A DNA stretch of 64,000 nt from AP-15 sp963724435 (GTDB lineage: Bacteria > Pseudomonadota > Alphaproteobacteria > ATCC43930 > CGMCC-115725): NCBI GenBank assembly GCA_963724435.1, contig CAVRUN010000016.1, positions 35,037-99,036 of the forward strand, read 5' to 3'. Shown one piece after another: positions 17,093 to 27,158 of the stretch. Made by a program: the position numbers and the translations under genes. A model generated the notes under the pieces. It ran no database searches. It was given only the letters and a program-made list of their open reading frames with translations, and was not told the origin of the DNA. Each line of letters opens with the position of its first letter. Position 1 is the first letter of the stretch.

Positions 17093-19126
17093 TTAGCTGC
17101 TTATCTCAAGGCCGCGTTGCAGCAATAACGGACCAATCTTGGGATCGCGGCCGCGAAACGCGCGATAGAGCTCCATCGGATCCTCGGTGTCACCGGCGGC
17201 GTAAATGTCCTTGAGCCGCGCCGCCAAATCTGGATTGAAGAGGTCGCCGGTCTCGGCAAATGCGGCAAAGCCATCGGCTTCCAGGACCTCGGCCCAGAGA
17301 TAGGCGTAGTACCCAGCGGCGTACCCACCGCCAGCAAAGAGATGCTGGAAGTGGGCCGGGCGATGCCGCAGCCCGATCTCGCGCGGCACGTCGTACCGCT
17401 CGAGAAACTCGCTCTCGAATCGGTTTGGATCGAGTGTTTCCGGAGCGGGATGGCGGTGCAGTTCGAGGTCGATCAGTGCCGAGGCGGTGTATTCGACCGT
17501 GGCGAAACCCTGGTTGAAATTGCGCGCGGCCAGTAGCCGCTCCAAAAGAGGCTCGGGTATCGGCTCGCCGGTTTGATAATGGCGCGCGTAGCGGCGCAAA
17601 TTCTCGGGCGCCGACATCCAATGCTCGAAGATTTGCGACGGGAACTCGACGAAATCGCGCTTGACCGCTGTACCCGATTGCGACCGATAACGTACTCGGC
17701 TCAGCAGCCCGTGAAGACCGTGGCCGAATTCGTGAAACAGCGTTTCGGCGTCATCGAAGCTCAATAGGGTCGGCTCGCCCTTGGAGAAATTGTTGTTGTT
17801 GACGACGATCGGGGTCACCCAGCCATCGAGGTTTTGCTGGTCGCGGTAGCGGCTGGACCAGGCGCCAGAATGCTTGCCGGGACGAGCGAAATTGTCGTGC
17901 AGAAACAACCCGACATGGGCGCCGGCTTGGTCGCGGACCTCCCAGGCCCGGACATCGGGGTGGTAGACCGGGAGGTCAGGACGCGCAGTAAAGGTCAAGC
18001 CAAATAGGCGGCCCGCGGTATCGAACGCCGCCTGAACCATGTTTTCGAGCGCGAAATATGGCTTCACCTCGGCTTCGTCGAGATCGTACTGAGCCTGTCG
18101 GACCTTCTCCGCGTAATAGCGCCAATCCCATGGCTCGATCGGCTCGTTGAGCCCCTCGGCGCGGGCCGCAGCTTCCAATGCCGCACGCTCCTCGCGCGCC
18201 TTGTCCTTGGCGGGCTGCCAGACTTGCGTCAGCAGACCCTCGACCGCTTCCTCTGTTTTGGCCATCGAATCGTCAAGCCGGTAGGCAGCGAAATTCGGAT
18301 GGCCGAGAAGCCGCGCCTGCTCGGCGCGCAATGCCATGATCTCACGGACGACAGGGATGTTGTCCGCCGGCCCAGCGTGGGTCCCGCGCGCGGTCCATGC
18401 CTGGTGCGCGGTGCGGCGTAGATCGCGGCGCGCGGAGAAGGTCAGAAATGGTTCGATCGACGAGCGTGCGAGCGTGATCACATAACGGCCGGGGAGGCCA
18501 CGTTCATCGGCGGCCTGCGCTGCTGCGACGCGGACGAACTCAGGCAGCCCGTCGAGATCGGCTTCGTCGAGCACCAACTGCCATTCGCGCTCGTCATGCA
18601 AGACGTTCTGGCCAAACGCGGTGTGCAATGTCGCGAGCCGCTCGCTGATCGCCGCCATTCGGGCCTTCTGTTCGGGGTTCAGCAAGGCGCCGTTGCGCAC
18701 CAAACGCAGATGATGGCGTTCGAGAAGGCGAAGTTGATCTTTTGCCAAACCGAGAGCCGCACGACGCGCGTAAAGGTCGGCGATGCGCGCAAATAATTTG
18801 GGATCGAGCGCGATCCGCATCTGATGCTGTGCGAGTTTTGGCGCAAAGTCGCGGGCGATTGCTTCGAGCGGCGGGTTCGTATCACTCGCGTCAAGGTTGG
18901 AAAAGACGCGGCCCACACGGTCAATCAGGCGCCCGCTGCGCTCAAGAGCTTCGATTGTATCGGCAAAGCTTGGCGGCCATGGCGCCCCGGTAATTGCGTC
19001 GATTTCGGCTTGCTGCTCGGCCATTCCACGCTCAAAGGCCGGCGGAAAATGTTGCGGCTGGATGCGATCGAAAGGCGGGATGCCGAATGGCGTGTCCCAG
19101 GTCTCAAAAAACGGATTTTCGCTCAT
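17093..19126 (-). CDS. M3-family metallopeptidase (oligopeptidase A / Dcp type)
   Basis: 677 residues from the ATG at 19126, the standard length for Dcp/OpdA. The zinc site HEFGHG is at residues 465-470 and the downstream ligand Glu lies in DFVEFPSQ. The N-terminus (FFETWDTPFGIPPFD) is typical of peptidyl-dipeptidases. No signal peptide is seen, so it is cytosolic and degrades short peptides. It is a single-gene unit. An upstream extension to 19222 is open but lacks conserved features. Confidence 0.93.
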   Translation of the reverse strand: MSENPFFETWDTPFGIPPFDRIQPQHFPPAFERGMAEQQAEIDAITGAPWPPSFADTIEALERSGRLIDRVGRVFSNLDASDTNPPLEAIARDFAPKLAQHQMRIALDPKLFARIADLYARRAALGLAKDQLRLLERHHLRLVRNGALLNPEQKARMAAISERLATLHTAFGQNVLHDEREWQLVLDEADLDGLPEFVRVAAAQAADERGLPGRYVITLARSSIEPFLTFSARRDLRRTAHQAWTARGTHAGPADNIPVVREIMALRAEQARLLGHPNFAAYRLDDSMAKTEEAVEGLLTQVWQPAKDKAREERAALEAAARAEGLNEPIEPWDWRYYAEKVRQAQYDLDEAEVKPYFALENMVQAAFDTAGRLFGLTFTARPDLPVYHPDVRAWEVRDQAGAHVGLFLHDNFARPGKHSGAWSSRYRDQQNLDGWVTPIVVNNNNFSKGEPTLLSFDDAETLFHEFGHGLHGLLSRVRYRSQSGTAVKRDFVEFPSQIFEHWMSAPENLRRYARHYQTGEPIPEPLLERLLAARNFNQGFATVEYTASALIDLELHRHPAPETLDPNRFESEFLERYDVPREIGLRHRPAHFQHLFAGGGYAAGYYAYLWAEVLEADGFAAFAETGDLFNPDLAARLKDIYAAGDTEDPMELYRAFRGRDPKIGPLLLQRGLEISS

Positions 19127-19238
19127 TGCAATCCCAAAGATTATGCCGTCCCCAAAGAGTACGCCGTAAATGTCGGGCGGATCGGCTGCCGATCCAGTGC
19201 CGAAATTTGGCTCGCCGCGCAATCTCTCAAATCAGCGG

Positions 19239-19610
19239 CTAGAGTCCCGATTCTCCGGGCAATGTCGTTGTGCTCAGGATCGCCCGGATCTGATCCTCCT
19301 GAACCCGCGACACCATCATTTGGCGATATTGGTCGTAGGCGCGTTGGCCACCGACGTAAATGCAGCCGCAAACATTCGGGTCGGCATACATGTATTTGAT
19401 GCTGCCGTTCGAGTTCCGCATAACGAACTGGTGTGGCGGCAACACCTTGAGCGCCGCCAGGCGTTCCTCGGTATTGACGTCTCGGCGCACAAACCCCGCC
19501 TGCGCCAAAAGATCGTCCTTGGTTGGCGCCGCTGCCTCAGGATTGGCGCATGCCGCAGCCAGCAACGTGATACAGGTCATCGTGATCCCGGTATGGCAAG
19601 GTCGATTCAT
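19239..19610 (-). CDS. Small putative lipoprotein
   Basis: A 123-residue protein with a signal peptide ending in the lipobox LAAAC (residues 17-21). The mature part has a conserved-looking motif around VLPPHQFV, then SIKYMYADPNVCGCIYVGG, and the string QAYDQYR-like near the end. Small lipoproteins of this kind are common in Rhizobiales and have no assigned function. It lies upstream of the M3 peptidase gene on the same strand, about 110 nt away. Confidence 0.7.
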   Translation of the reverse strand: MNRPCHTGITMTCITLLAAACANPEAAAPTKDDLLAQAGFVRRDVNTEERLAALKVLPPHQFVMRNSNGSIKYMYADPNVCGCIYVGGQRAYDQYRQMMVSRVQEDQIRAILSTTTLPGESGL

Positions 19611-20100
19611 GGCAAAACCCCGCGTGTATGGATAAAATCAACACAATAAATTGCTGATAATGAGCAGCAAACTTAGTATAGCGAGCGACCTACAGCGGGA
19701 GCTGCGTTATTATTCGATTTGCTTCGGATTGGATGTGGGGGCCTGTGGGATCGGGTTGAGCCGCACAAACTTGCAGCTTTAACGTTGAGACGAATGCACC
19801 TCGGTCAATCCAGTGTTGCACCTGACCCGCGGCGGGGCTCTGGAAACGAACCCGCATCGGCCCATATTGCCCGCTGCCCGGCGACGGTTGCGGCCGGCGG
19901 CGGGATGAGGCAAGCTGTCGCAGGCGAACGCGATAAACACGGTTCGAGATGCCGGATGCACGCGACGGGAGGGATGACGGCTCGTATCGCCGCGATTATA
20001 AGACCGGCGCGATGCGGTCACCTCAATGGCTCTTTTGGTCTGTCGATCGCAGCGAGAGAATTGGCGTCATGGGAAGGCTCCCATCGCCTGGAGGACCCTA
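19611..20100. other. Intergenic region, divergent promoters
   Basis: 490 nt between the divergent lipoprotein gene and the 2-oxoacid oxidoreductase operon. The first about 80 nt are AT-rich (19625-19720) and contain a TTGCTG/CAGCAA inverted repeat, fitting a promoter region for the lipoprotein. No gene or recognised riboswitch is seen in the remainder. A ribosome binding site for the next gene lies at its end. Confidence 0.5.
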
Positions 20101-21888
20101 GTGCAGCCGACCGATATCAATAACCCCGATTACTTTCACAAAGTCGTCGATTGCCAATGGGCCTGCCCTGCCCATACGCCGGTTCCCGAGTACATCCGGC
20201 TGATCGCCGAACGGCGCTATACCGACGCATTCATGGTTAATTGGGAGTCGAATGTCTTTCCCGGCATTCTCGGGCGAACCTGCGACCGGCCGTGCGAACC
20301 CGCCTGCCGCCGTGGCCGCGTCGAGAAAGAGCCGGTGGCGATCTGCCGCCTGAAACGCGTCGCCGCCGACAACAAGGGCGACATCCGTCCGTTTCTGCCG
20401 CAAATCCCGCGCGAGAAAAACGGCAAGCGCATCGCACTTGTCGGCGCCGGCCCAGCCTCGCTGACGGTGGCCCGCGATCTGATGCCGCTCGGTTATCACT
20501 GCGTGATGTTCGACGGCGACGCCAAGGGTGGCGGCATGATGCGCAGCCAGATTCCGCGGTTCCGCTTGCCCACCACCGTCACCGACGAAGAGGTCGATTT
20601 GATCCTCGACATGGGGGTCGAAACCCATTTCGGCGAGCCGGTGAATAGTCTCAGTGCGCTATTGGCCGAGGGTTGGGACGCCGTTTTTGTCGGCTGCGGC
20701 GCGCCGCGTGGGCGTGATCTCGAGATTCCGGGCCGCACCGAAGCGGCGGCTAACATTCATATCGGGATCGATTGGCTGTCGAGTGTGTCGTTTGGTCACA
20801 TCAACAAGATCGGCCGACGCGTCATCGTGCTTGGTGGCGGCAACACCGCGATGGATTGCTGCCGCTCGTCGCGCCGGCTTGGCGGGGATGAAGTCACCGT
20901 CGTGGTGCGCAGCGGCTTTGATGAAATGAAAGCTTCAGCGTGGGAAAAAGAGGATGCGATGCACGAGGGCATCCCAATTCTCAATTGGCTGGTGCCGAAA
21001 GAATTCATCCACGATCGCGGTGATCTGACCGGCGTATTATTCGAAAAGGTGAAAGCGGAGTACGACGCGCGCGGCCGTCGTAATCTGGTCCCGACCGGCG
21101 AGCCCGATGTCCACATCCCGTGCGACGACATTCTGATCGCGGTCGGCCAGGAGAACGCGTTTCCGTGGATCGAGCGCGACATCGGCATTGTATTTGACCG
21201 CTGGGATATGCCCAAGGTCGACCCGAAGACTATGCAGTCGACCGTTCCGAACGTCTTCTTCGGCGGCGATGCCGCCTTCGGCCCGAAGAACATCATTTGG
21301 GCCGTCGCCCACGGCCACGATGCCGCGATTTCGATCGACAAGTTTTGCCACGGCGAAGATGTCAACGAACGGCCGGCCCCGGGCGTCACGCTGGTCAGCC
21401 AGAAAATGGGCATCCACGAGTGGAGCTATGATAACGACATTTCAAACGATTTCAGATATCGGGTGCCGCTGCGCGACACCGCCGTCGCGCTCGCCGATAT
21501 CCGGGTCGAAGTTGAGCTTGGCTATGACGAAAAGCTCGGTTATCTCGAAGCCGAACGGTGCCTGAACTGCGACGTGCAAACCGTCTTCACCGGGCAGCTC
21601 TGCATCGAATGCGATGCCTGCGTCGACATTTGCCCGATGGATTGCATCACCTTCGCCGATAATGGCAGCGAGGACGAACTGCGCGAGCGACTGATGGCGC
21701 CGGCGCTGAACCGCGATCAGGATCTCTACATCGGCGGCTCGTTGAAGACTGGCCGGATCATGGTCAAGGACGAAGATGTTTGCCTGCACTGCGGGCTCTG
21801 CGCCGAGCGCTGCCCGACCGGCGCCTGGGACATGCGGAAATTCCTGCTGGACATGACCCTGGCCGGCCCTGCCTGCCGCGCTCAATAA
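20101..21888 (+). CDS. GltD-like FAD/iron-sulfur oxidoreductase partner of KorAB
   Basis: 595 residues from a GTG at 20101 that follows GGAGGA by 5 nt; a longer upstream frame has no such signal. The N-terminal GltD/DPYD-type iron-sulfur region has CQWACP and TCDRPCEPACRRG. Then come FAD-binding VGAGPAS and NAD(P)-binding VLGGGNTAMDC Rossmann motifs. The C-terminus carries two ferredoxin-type clusters (CIECDACVDICP and CLHCGLCAERCP). Next to KorA and KorB it probably carries electrons between the 2-oxoacid oxidoreductase and NAD(P) or ferredoxin. Confidence 0.85.
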   Translation: MQPTDINNPDYFHKVVDCQWACPAHTPVPEYIRLIAERRYTDAFMVNWESNVFPGILGRTCDRPCEPACRRGRVEKEPVAICRLKRVAADNKGDIRPFLPQIPREKNGKRIALVGAGPASLTVARDLMPLGYHCVMFDGDAKGGGMMRSQIPRFRLPTTVTDEEVDLILDMGVETHFGEPVNSLSALLAEGWDAVFVGCGAPRGRDLEIPGRTEAAANIHIGIDWLSSVSFGHINKIGRRVIVLGGGNTAMDCCRSSRRLGGDEVTVVVRSGFDEMKASAWEKEDAMHEGIPILNWLVPKEFIHDRGDLTGVLFEKVKAEYDARGRRNLVPTGEPDVHIPCDDILIAVGQENAFPWIERDIGIVFDRWDMPKVDPKTMQSTVPNVFFGGDAAFGPKNIIWAVAHGHDAAISIDKFCHGEDVNERPAPGVTLVSQKMGIHEWSYDNDISNDFRYRVPLRDTAVALADIRVEVELGYDEKLGYLEAERCLNCDVQTVFTGQLCIECDACVDICPMDCITFADNGSEDELRERLMAPALNRDQDLYIGGSLKTGRIMVKDEDVCLHCGLCAERCPTGAWDMRKFLLDMTLAGPACRAQ

Positions 21889-22009
21889 GGGCCACTTTCA
21901 ATGCCGAGGACGCAATGAACGCGCAGCGAAGTGGGAAACAAGCCAATATGCGCCCGCTCTGCCCGACAGCCGCGAGCTTTGCGCTGAAGCCTTTTACAGA
22001 GGCACGAAC

Positions 22010-23866
22010 GTGGACGCATTAATCCGACAAAGCATCCAAAGCACTAACGACTTCGTCGTCAAATTTGGCAACGTCAACGGATCGGGCTCTGCCAGCGCCA
22101 ACTCGCTGTTTGCAAAATCGGTCCTGCGCATGGGAATTCCGGCGAGCTCACGCAACATTTTCCCGTCGAACATTCAGGGCCTGCCGACCTGGTACGAGGT
22201 CAGGATTTGCGAGAAGGGTCATCTCGGACGCCGCGGCGGCGTCGATCTAATGGTCGCGATGAACCCCGAAACCTGGGACCAGGACGTCGCCGAAATCGAG
22301 CCGGGCGGATATCTGTTCTACGATTCGACCAAGCCGCTGCCGCCATCGAAATTCCGCGACGACGTTACGGTTATCGGCGCGCCGCTAACGGCGATCTGCA
22401 ACCGCGAATACAACGATCCCCGCCAGCGCCAATTGTTCAAGAACATCATCTATCTCGGCGCTTTATCGGCATTGCTGAGCATGGATGTGGCGGCGATCGA
22501 GCAGCTGATCTCCGAGCAGTTCCGCGGCAAGGACACGCTGATCCGGCCCAATCTGCGCGCACTCAATCTCGGCCGAGAATGGGCCTTGAACGAACACGAA
22601 TGCCCGATCGGACTGCGCCTTCGCAGCACCGACAAAGTCGGCAACCGTATCTTCATTACCGGCAACGATGCCGCGGCATTGGGAGCCGTCTATGGCGGGG
22701 CAACTGTCTGCGCCTGGTATCCGATCACGCCATCCTCATCGCTGGCTGAGGCGTTTGCCAATCATTGCCGCCGTTATCGGACCGATCCCGAGACCAAGAA
22801 AAAGCGCTATTCGATTATCCAAGCCGAAGATGAACTCGCCTCGATCGGCATGGTGATCGGTGCGGCATGGAACGGCGCCCGCGCCTTTACCGCGACCTCC
22901 GGGCCCGGCATCTCGCTGATGCAGGAGTTTATCGGGCTCGCCTATTTTGCCGAGATCCCGGCGGTGATTTTCGATGTGCAGCGCGGCAGTCCCTCAACCG
23001 GCATGCCGACCCGCACGCAGCAGGCCGACATCCTGTCCTGCGCTCATGCCTCGCATGGGGATACCAAGCATGTTCTTCTGTTCCCCGAAGACCCGCACGA
23101 GAGTTTTGCTTTCGCCGCCGAGGCGTTCGACTTAGCTGACCGGCTACAGACGCCGGTGTTTGTCATGCTCGATCTCGATATCGGCATGAATGACTGGTTG
23201 GTCGAGCCATTGGCTTGGGAAGAGAACCGGGCGTACGACCGCGGCAAAGTCATGACCGCCGAACAGCTCGATGCCGGTGTCGAATTTGGCCGCTATCTCG
23301 ATGTCGACGATGACGGCATCCCCTATCGCACCTTGCCCGGCACGCATCCAACGCGCGGCGCCTTTTTCACCCGCGGCACTACCAAGGATCGCTATGCGCG
23401 CTACTCTGAGGAGGGGCCGGATTACGTCGACAATATGCAGCGGCTTCTGCACAAATTCGATACCGCGAAGCGTCTCGTGCCGCCGCCTATCAAACGATCA
23501 GCAGAACAGCCCACCCGCTATGGCGCGATTTATTTCGGCTCGACTTCGCCGGCCATGACCGAAGCGCTTGAAGCGCTCGAGCAACGGAATATTCACCTCG
23601 ATACATTGCGCGTGCGCGCCTATCCGTTCCACGAGGACGTCTTCGACTTTGTTGCAGCCTACGACCGCGTCTTTGTCGTCGAGCAGAATCGCGACGCGCA
23701 ATTACGCACTCTGTTGGCGATCGACGGCGAGATCGACCCGGCGCGGCTGGTGCCGATCCTGCACTATGACGGCACCCCGATCACTGCGCGCTTTATCGTC
23801 AAGGCGATCGCCGACATCCTCGATGTCGTGACCCTGGCGCCGCTCCATCGCTCGGCAGCGCAGTAG
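22010..23866 (+). CDS. korA: 2-oxoacid:ferredoxin oxidoreductase, fused gamma-alpha subunit
   Basis: 618 residues from a GTG with AGAGG upstream. The N-terminal about 190 residues are the gamma domain (GNVNGSGSASAN nucleotide-like loop). The alpha domain follows with GNDAAALGAVYGGA, YPITPSSSLAE and the TSGPGISLMQE pyrophosphate motif. This is the gamma-alpha fusion found in KorA enzymes of aerobic bacteria. With KorB it would oxidatively decarboxylate a 2-oxoacid, probably 2-oxoglutarate, to the acyl-CoA. The substrate is assumed from family, not shown. Confidence 0.92.
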   Translation: MDALIRQSIQSTNDFVVKFGNVNGSGSASANSLFAKSVLRMGIPASSRNIFPSNIQGLPTWYEVRICEKGHLGRRGGVDLMVAMNPETWDQDVAEIEPGGYLFYDSTKPLPPSKFRDDVTVIGAPLTAICNREYNDPRQRQLFKNIIYLGALSALLSMDVAAIEQLISEQFRGKDTLIRPNLRALNLGREWALNEHECPIGLRLRSTDKVGNRIFITGNDAAALGAVYGGATVCAWYPITPSSSLAEAFANHCRRYRTDPETKKKRYSIIQAEDELASIGMVIGAAWNGARAFTATSGPGISLMQEFIGLAYFAEIPAVIFDVQRGSPSTGMPTRTQQADILSCAHASHGDTKHVLLFPEDPHESFAFAAEAFDLADRLQTPVFVMLDLDIGMNDWLVEPLAWEENRAYDRGKVMTAEQLDAGVEFGRYLDVDDDGIPYRTLPGTHPTRGAFFTRGTTKDRYARYSEEGPDYVDNMQRLLHKFDTAKRLVPPPIKRSAEQPTRYGAIYFGSTSPAMTEALEALEQRNIHLDTLRVRAYPFHEDVFDFVAAYDRVFVVEQNRDAQLRTLLAIDGEIDPARLVPILHYDGTPITARFIVKAIADILDVVTLAPLHRSAAQ

Positions 23867-23929
23867 ATCGCGCCCTATCCCTGCAATCTCTCCGGCAAAT
23901 AGCTGTTCAAGCCCTATATCGAGGTCCCA

Positions 23930-24985
23930 ATGACCTACATCACCAAACCGCCGCTGCATCACCCGAAGCTGCCGACCAACGCTCTCGGCTTTACCCATCG
24001 CGACTATGAGGGCGCGGTCTCGACCTTGTGCGCCGGCTGCGGGCATGATTCGATCAGTGCTGCGATTATCCAGGCCTGTTTTGAACTGAGCCTGCCGCCA
24101 CACAAAATCGCCAAATTATCGGGGATCGGTTGCTCGTCCAAGACACCGACCTATTTCCTCGGCAAGTCACACGGGTTCAACAGCGTGCATGGGCGGATGC
24201 CGTCGGTGCTGACCGGCGCCAATCTCGCCAACCGCGATCTTGTTTATCTCGGCATTTCCGGCGATGGCGACTCGGCCTCGATCGGGCTCGGCCAGTTCGC
24301 CCATTGCATCCGCCGCGCCGTCAACATGGTTTACATTGTCGAGAACAATGGCGTTTACGGCCTGACCAAGGGCCAGTTCTCGGCAACCGCCGACAAGGGA
24401 TCAAAAGCGCGCCGCGGTGCCGTCAACACCGATTCCCCGATCGATCTGGTGGCAATGGCATTGCAACTCGGCGCCTCGTTTGTCGGCCGCAGCTTTTCCG
24501 GCGACAAAAAACAACTGGTGCCGCTGATCAAAGCCGCAATCGAACACCGCGGTGCTGCCTTTATCGATGTGATTTCGCCCTGTGTCGCGTTTAACAACAA
24601 TCCCGAATCGACAAAGAGTTTCGACTATGTCCGGGCCCACAATGAGGCAGTGAATTACCTGGATGTGATCCTCGAGCGCGAAGAGATCACCGCCGATTAT
24701 GCGCCGGGCACGATCGAAACCGTGGTTCAGCACGACGGCTCAATTTTGCGGCTGCGCAAATTGGCGCCGGATTACGATCCGCATGACCGGATTTCAGCGA
24801 TGGGCTATCTCCAACACCGCCATCAGCAGGGCGAGATCGTCACTGGCCTCTTGTTCGTCGAGCCTGATTCCGATGATCTGCACGAGTTGTTGGACACCGT
24901 CGAAGCCCCACTAAACGGGCTCGGCGAGACCGAACTTTGCCCCGGCCCGGCAGCGTTGGCACAGTTCAACGCGGCCCACCGCTGA
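23930..24985 (+). CDS. korB: 2-oxoacid:ferredoxin oxidoreductase, beta subunit
   Basis: 351 residues. The cluster-binding Cys pair is in STLCAGCGHD and a further Cys in GIGCSSKTP. The thiamine diphosphate motif is GDGDSASIGLGQ with ENNGVYGLTKGQ. It is the catalytic partner of the preceding fused subunit. There is no separate ferredoxin (delta) gene in the operon; that function probably lies in the C-terminus of the GltD-like protein. A strong terminator follows. Confidence 0.95.
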   Translation: MTYITKPPLHHPKLPTNALGFTHRDYEGAVSTLCAGCGHDSISAAIIQACFELSLPPHKIAKLSGIGCSSKTPTYFLGKSHGFNSVHGRMPSVLTGANLANRDLVYLGISGDGDSASIGLGQFAHCIRRAVNMVYIVENNGVYGLTKGQFSATADKGSKARRGAVNTDSPIDLVAMALQLGASFVGRSFSGDKKQLVPLIKAAIEHRGAAFIDVISPCVAFNNNPESTKSFDYVRAHNEAVNYLDVILEREEITADYAPGTIETVVQHDGSILRLRKLAPDYDPHDRISAMGYLQHRHQQGEIVTGLLFVEPDSDDLHELLDTVEAPLNGLGETELCPGPAALAQFNAAHR

Positions 24986-25017
24986 GGTTCGCGCGAGCCC
25001 CAGCAACCCCCGCGACT

Positions 25018-25054
25018 AGCGGTCTCCGAACGCAAGACCGCTTTCTTTACTTTA
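25018..25054 (+). terminator. Rho-independent terminator after korB
   Basis: Perfect 8-bp stem AGCGGTCT/AGACCGCT with a 9-nt loop followed by a T-rich run (TTTCTTTACTTT). It lies about 30 nt after the korB stop and closes the three-gene operon. Confidence 0.8.
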
Positions 25055-25208
25055 TTCTGCTCCGATCAGTGCGGCTAACCGATCTCGCCAGCGTGGCTGT
25101 CCGATCAGTTCATTCAGGCGAATGTCACTGCGCTGACCCGGGGAGGCAACGGACCGTCAATCTTCGTCTTTAATAGAATGACTACTCGGCGGTTTCTGAT
25201 CCCAACGA

Positions 25209-26798
25209 TCAAAGCGAGAATTTATACGGCAGTTCGAGCAGGACTTTCGCAACGGGTGTATTTGGCCCGGCGCCGATGCCGACGCTCAGATTGATTCGCG
25301 TCGATTGGGATATTTGATAACCAAGCCCGAAATTGAAGGTGCCGAATGAATACGGCGAACCTTGTATTGCCTGATGATTGGCAAAGGCGGTGAAGACATG
25401 CTGTTGTTGATAGCTAAAGGTCAGCGCCGCACGATCGTTGAGCGAAAACCCGATGCCAAAGGTTAGCGCCGGGTTTTCGCCGGGTTGCAGCAAAGTAGCG
25501 GTTCCAGGACCACCGCCGGGGTTCTGGATAGTGACTGTTCGCCCTAAATTATGGATATCCTGAACGTTGGCGAACAGAACACCGGGAGCAGTCGGCAACA
25601 ACATCGTCAGGCTGGGCTCTATTGCATAAAACCCGGTGCCGGTCGCCAATTTCGTGGGCTGGCCTTCGAGGAATTGGCCGTTCGGGTCGTTCACCGTAAT
25701 GATCGGCACGTCGAAAGGACTGATACCGGTTGCTGTCTTGAACAACGCATTGGCAACCAAAATTGGCCAGCCGTTGTTTCCCGAGTTGATTTGATAGCTC
25801 GTCCCGAATTGGAGGTCGCCAATACCGGTCCCAGTGGCGCTGACGCTTAACAGCTGCGCATTTGCGCCAACCGGGATCAGGCTGATCGTCTGGCCAGTAT
25901 TGTATACATAGGGGACTTTGACATTGACCTCCCAGCGATCGGTTATGCCGTAGCGACCGGTCAGGGCTGCCGTCGTGATGTTTTGTTCAACTCGATTGGC
26001 AAAGATGTTGCCAAAGGTAATCCCGGGAATGATTTGAAAACCGTTCACCCCGAGTTGGTTTTGCGACCAGTAATCGTATTCGATCGACGGGTCGAGAACG
26101 AATTGCCCCTTCGGGGTCAGCACGCCGCCGGCGGTGGATAAAGACGGAGCGGTCTCCACCACCTGACGCGCCTGCTGTTGCGCCGCCGAAGGTCCCTGGA
26201 TGGGGGCAGATTCACTCGGCGCCGGCGCGGGAGAGGGTTGGACCCCGGGGGCTGCCGGAGCGGATGGCGCCGCAGCGGGCGCTTGTGCCACCTCAACGCC
26301 GGTCGGAGGCGACGGCGAGCTTACCGTTGGCGCGCTGGAGATTGTCGCAGGCGTACCCGGAGCACCCACTCCAGCCGGTGCAGTGCCGGTGCTTGCCTCT
26401 CCGGTTGCGCGCAGTGTGCGCAGCTGCTCGTCAAGGAGTTCACTCTTGCGGTCAAGTAATTTACTCTTACGATCGAGGTCGAGAAACTGCTGATGAAGTT
26501 TTGATTCTTGCTTTTTAAGTGCAGAAATTTCCTTTTGAATTTCGGTGCGCAGCTTGTTGAGATCATCGCTATTAGGGTCAGCGACGGCTGGGTTTGGCAG
26601 CAGCGCGCCAAAGCACACTCCGCCCAACAGCAATGCCGTGATTGGCGGGAAGGAATTGCAATAGGGTCGACTGCCTTGGTTTAGACTAGCGGACACCCGT
26701 GGCCAGTCGCTGCCCGCGGCAAAGCCTGACGAAGCTGTTGTTCCAATCGCGCAGGGCGACCGCCGAGCCAACATGCCGAAATACCGTGAGCACCGCAT
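25209..26798 (-). CDS. Outer-membrane beta-barrel protein with coiled-coil N-terminus
   Basis: Up to 529 residues. A hydrophobic signal-like stretch (PITALLLGGVCFGALL) leads to a charged heptad region (about residues 75-130) likely to be a coiled coil, then a Pro/Ala/Ser-rich linker. The C-terminal about 300 residues have alternating aromatic/hydrophobic strands and end in YKFSL, typical of a barrel. The pattern resembles the MetA-pathway-of-phenol-degradation-like transporter family, by memory only. The start is uncertain; a GTG at 26696 is an alternative that removes the odd first 34 residues. Confidence 0.7.
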   Translation of the reverse strand: MRCSRYFGMLARRSPCAIGTTASSGFAAGSDWPRVSASLNQGSRPYCNSFPPITALLLGGVCFGALLPNPAVADPNSDDLNKLRTEIQKEISALKKQESKLHQQFLDLDRKSKLLDRKSELLDEQLRTLRATGEASTGTAPAGVGAPGTPATISSAPTVSSPSPPTGVEVAQAPAAAPSAPAAPGVQPSPAPAPSESAPIQGPSAAQQQARQVVETAPSLSTAGGVLTPKGQFVLDPSIEYDYWSQNQLGVNGFQIIPGITFGNIFANRVEQNITTAALTGRYGITDRWEVNVKVPYVYNTGQTISLIPVGANAQLLSVSATGTGIGDLQFGTSYQINSGNNGWPILVANALFKTATGISPFDVPIITVNDPNGQFLEGQPTKLATGTGFYAIEPSLTMLLPTAPGVLFANVQDIHNLGRTVTIQNPGGGPGTATLLQPGENPALTFGIGFSLNDRAALTFSYQQQHVFTAFANHQAIQGSPYSFGTFNFGLGYQISQSTRINLSVGIGAGPNTPVAKVLLELPYKFSL

Positions 26799-27158
26799 CT
26801 CTAACCGATCGCAATTGCTTCGGCACCTATCGTTTCGCGTTCAAGGATAGCGCGTTCGCGCTGAATTCGCGAGACAAATTCCACCGCAACGCAACGGTTC
26901 ACCTCACATGCCGATCGGATTTTTTCGCTACCGGCGAGACTGCGAATGTAATCGCGCCGGACAAGGGAATTTTACGCAGTAATCGAAACAGATTTTAGAG
27001 TTAAGATCGGCGGATGCCGCGCCGCGCAACCGCACCGGTGTCAATTATCGGGCGTGCCGGGGCTGCCGCAAAGGGCCCCCGGCGCAGGACGGCATTACAA
27101 CCTTCGATACCGGTCCGTAGACGCCCCCCGCCGAAGCCGACGCGACGAGGTCGGTGCT
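26799..27158. other. Intergenic region without recognised gene
   Basis: 360 nt between the outer-membrane protein start and the end of the first LLM gene. The stretch 26940-27010 is AT-richer and may hold promoter elements for the minus-strand outer-membrane gene. A plus-strand open frame of 99 codons overlaps its start, but its composition is not gene-like. No hairpin terminator is obvious for the LLM gene. Confidence 0.4.

Noticed and set aside
26699..26998. 99-codon plus-strand open frame between the outer-membrane gene and LLM genes
   Set aside because: Ser/Arg/Thr-rich with no motif and partly antisense to the outer-membrane protein start.
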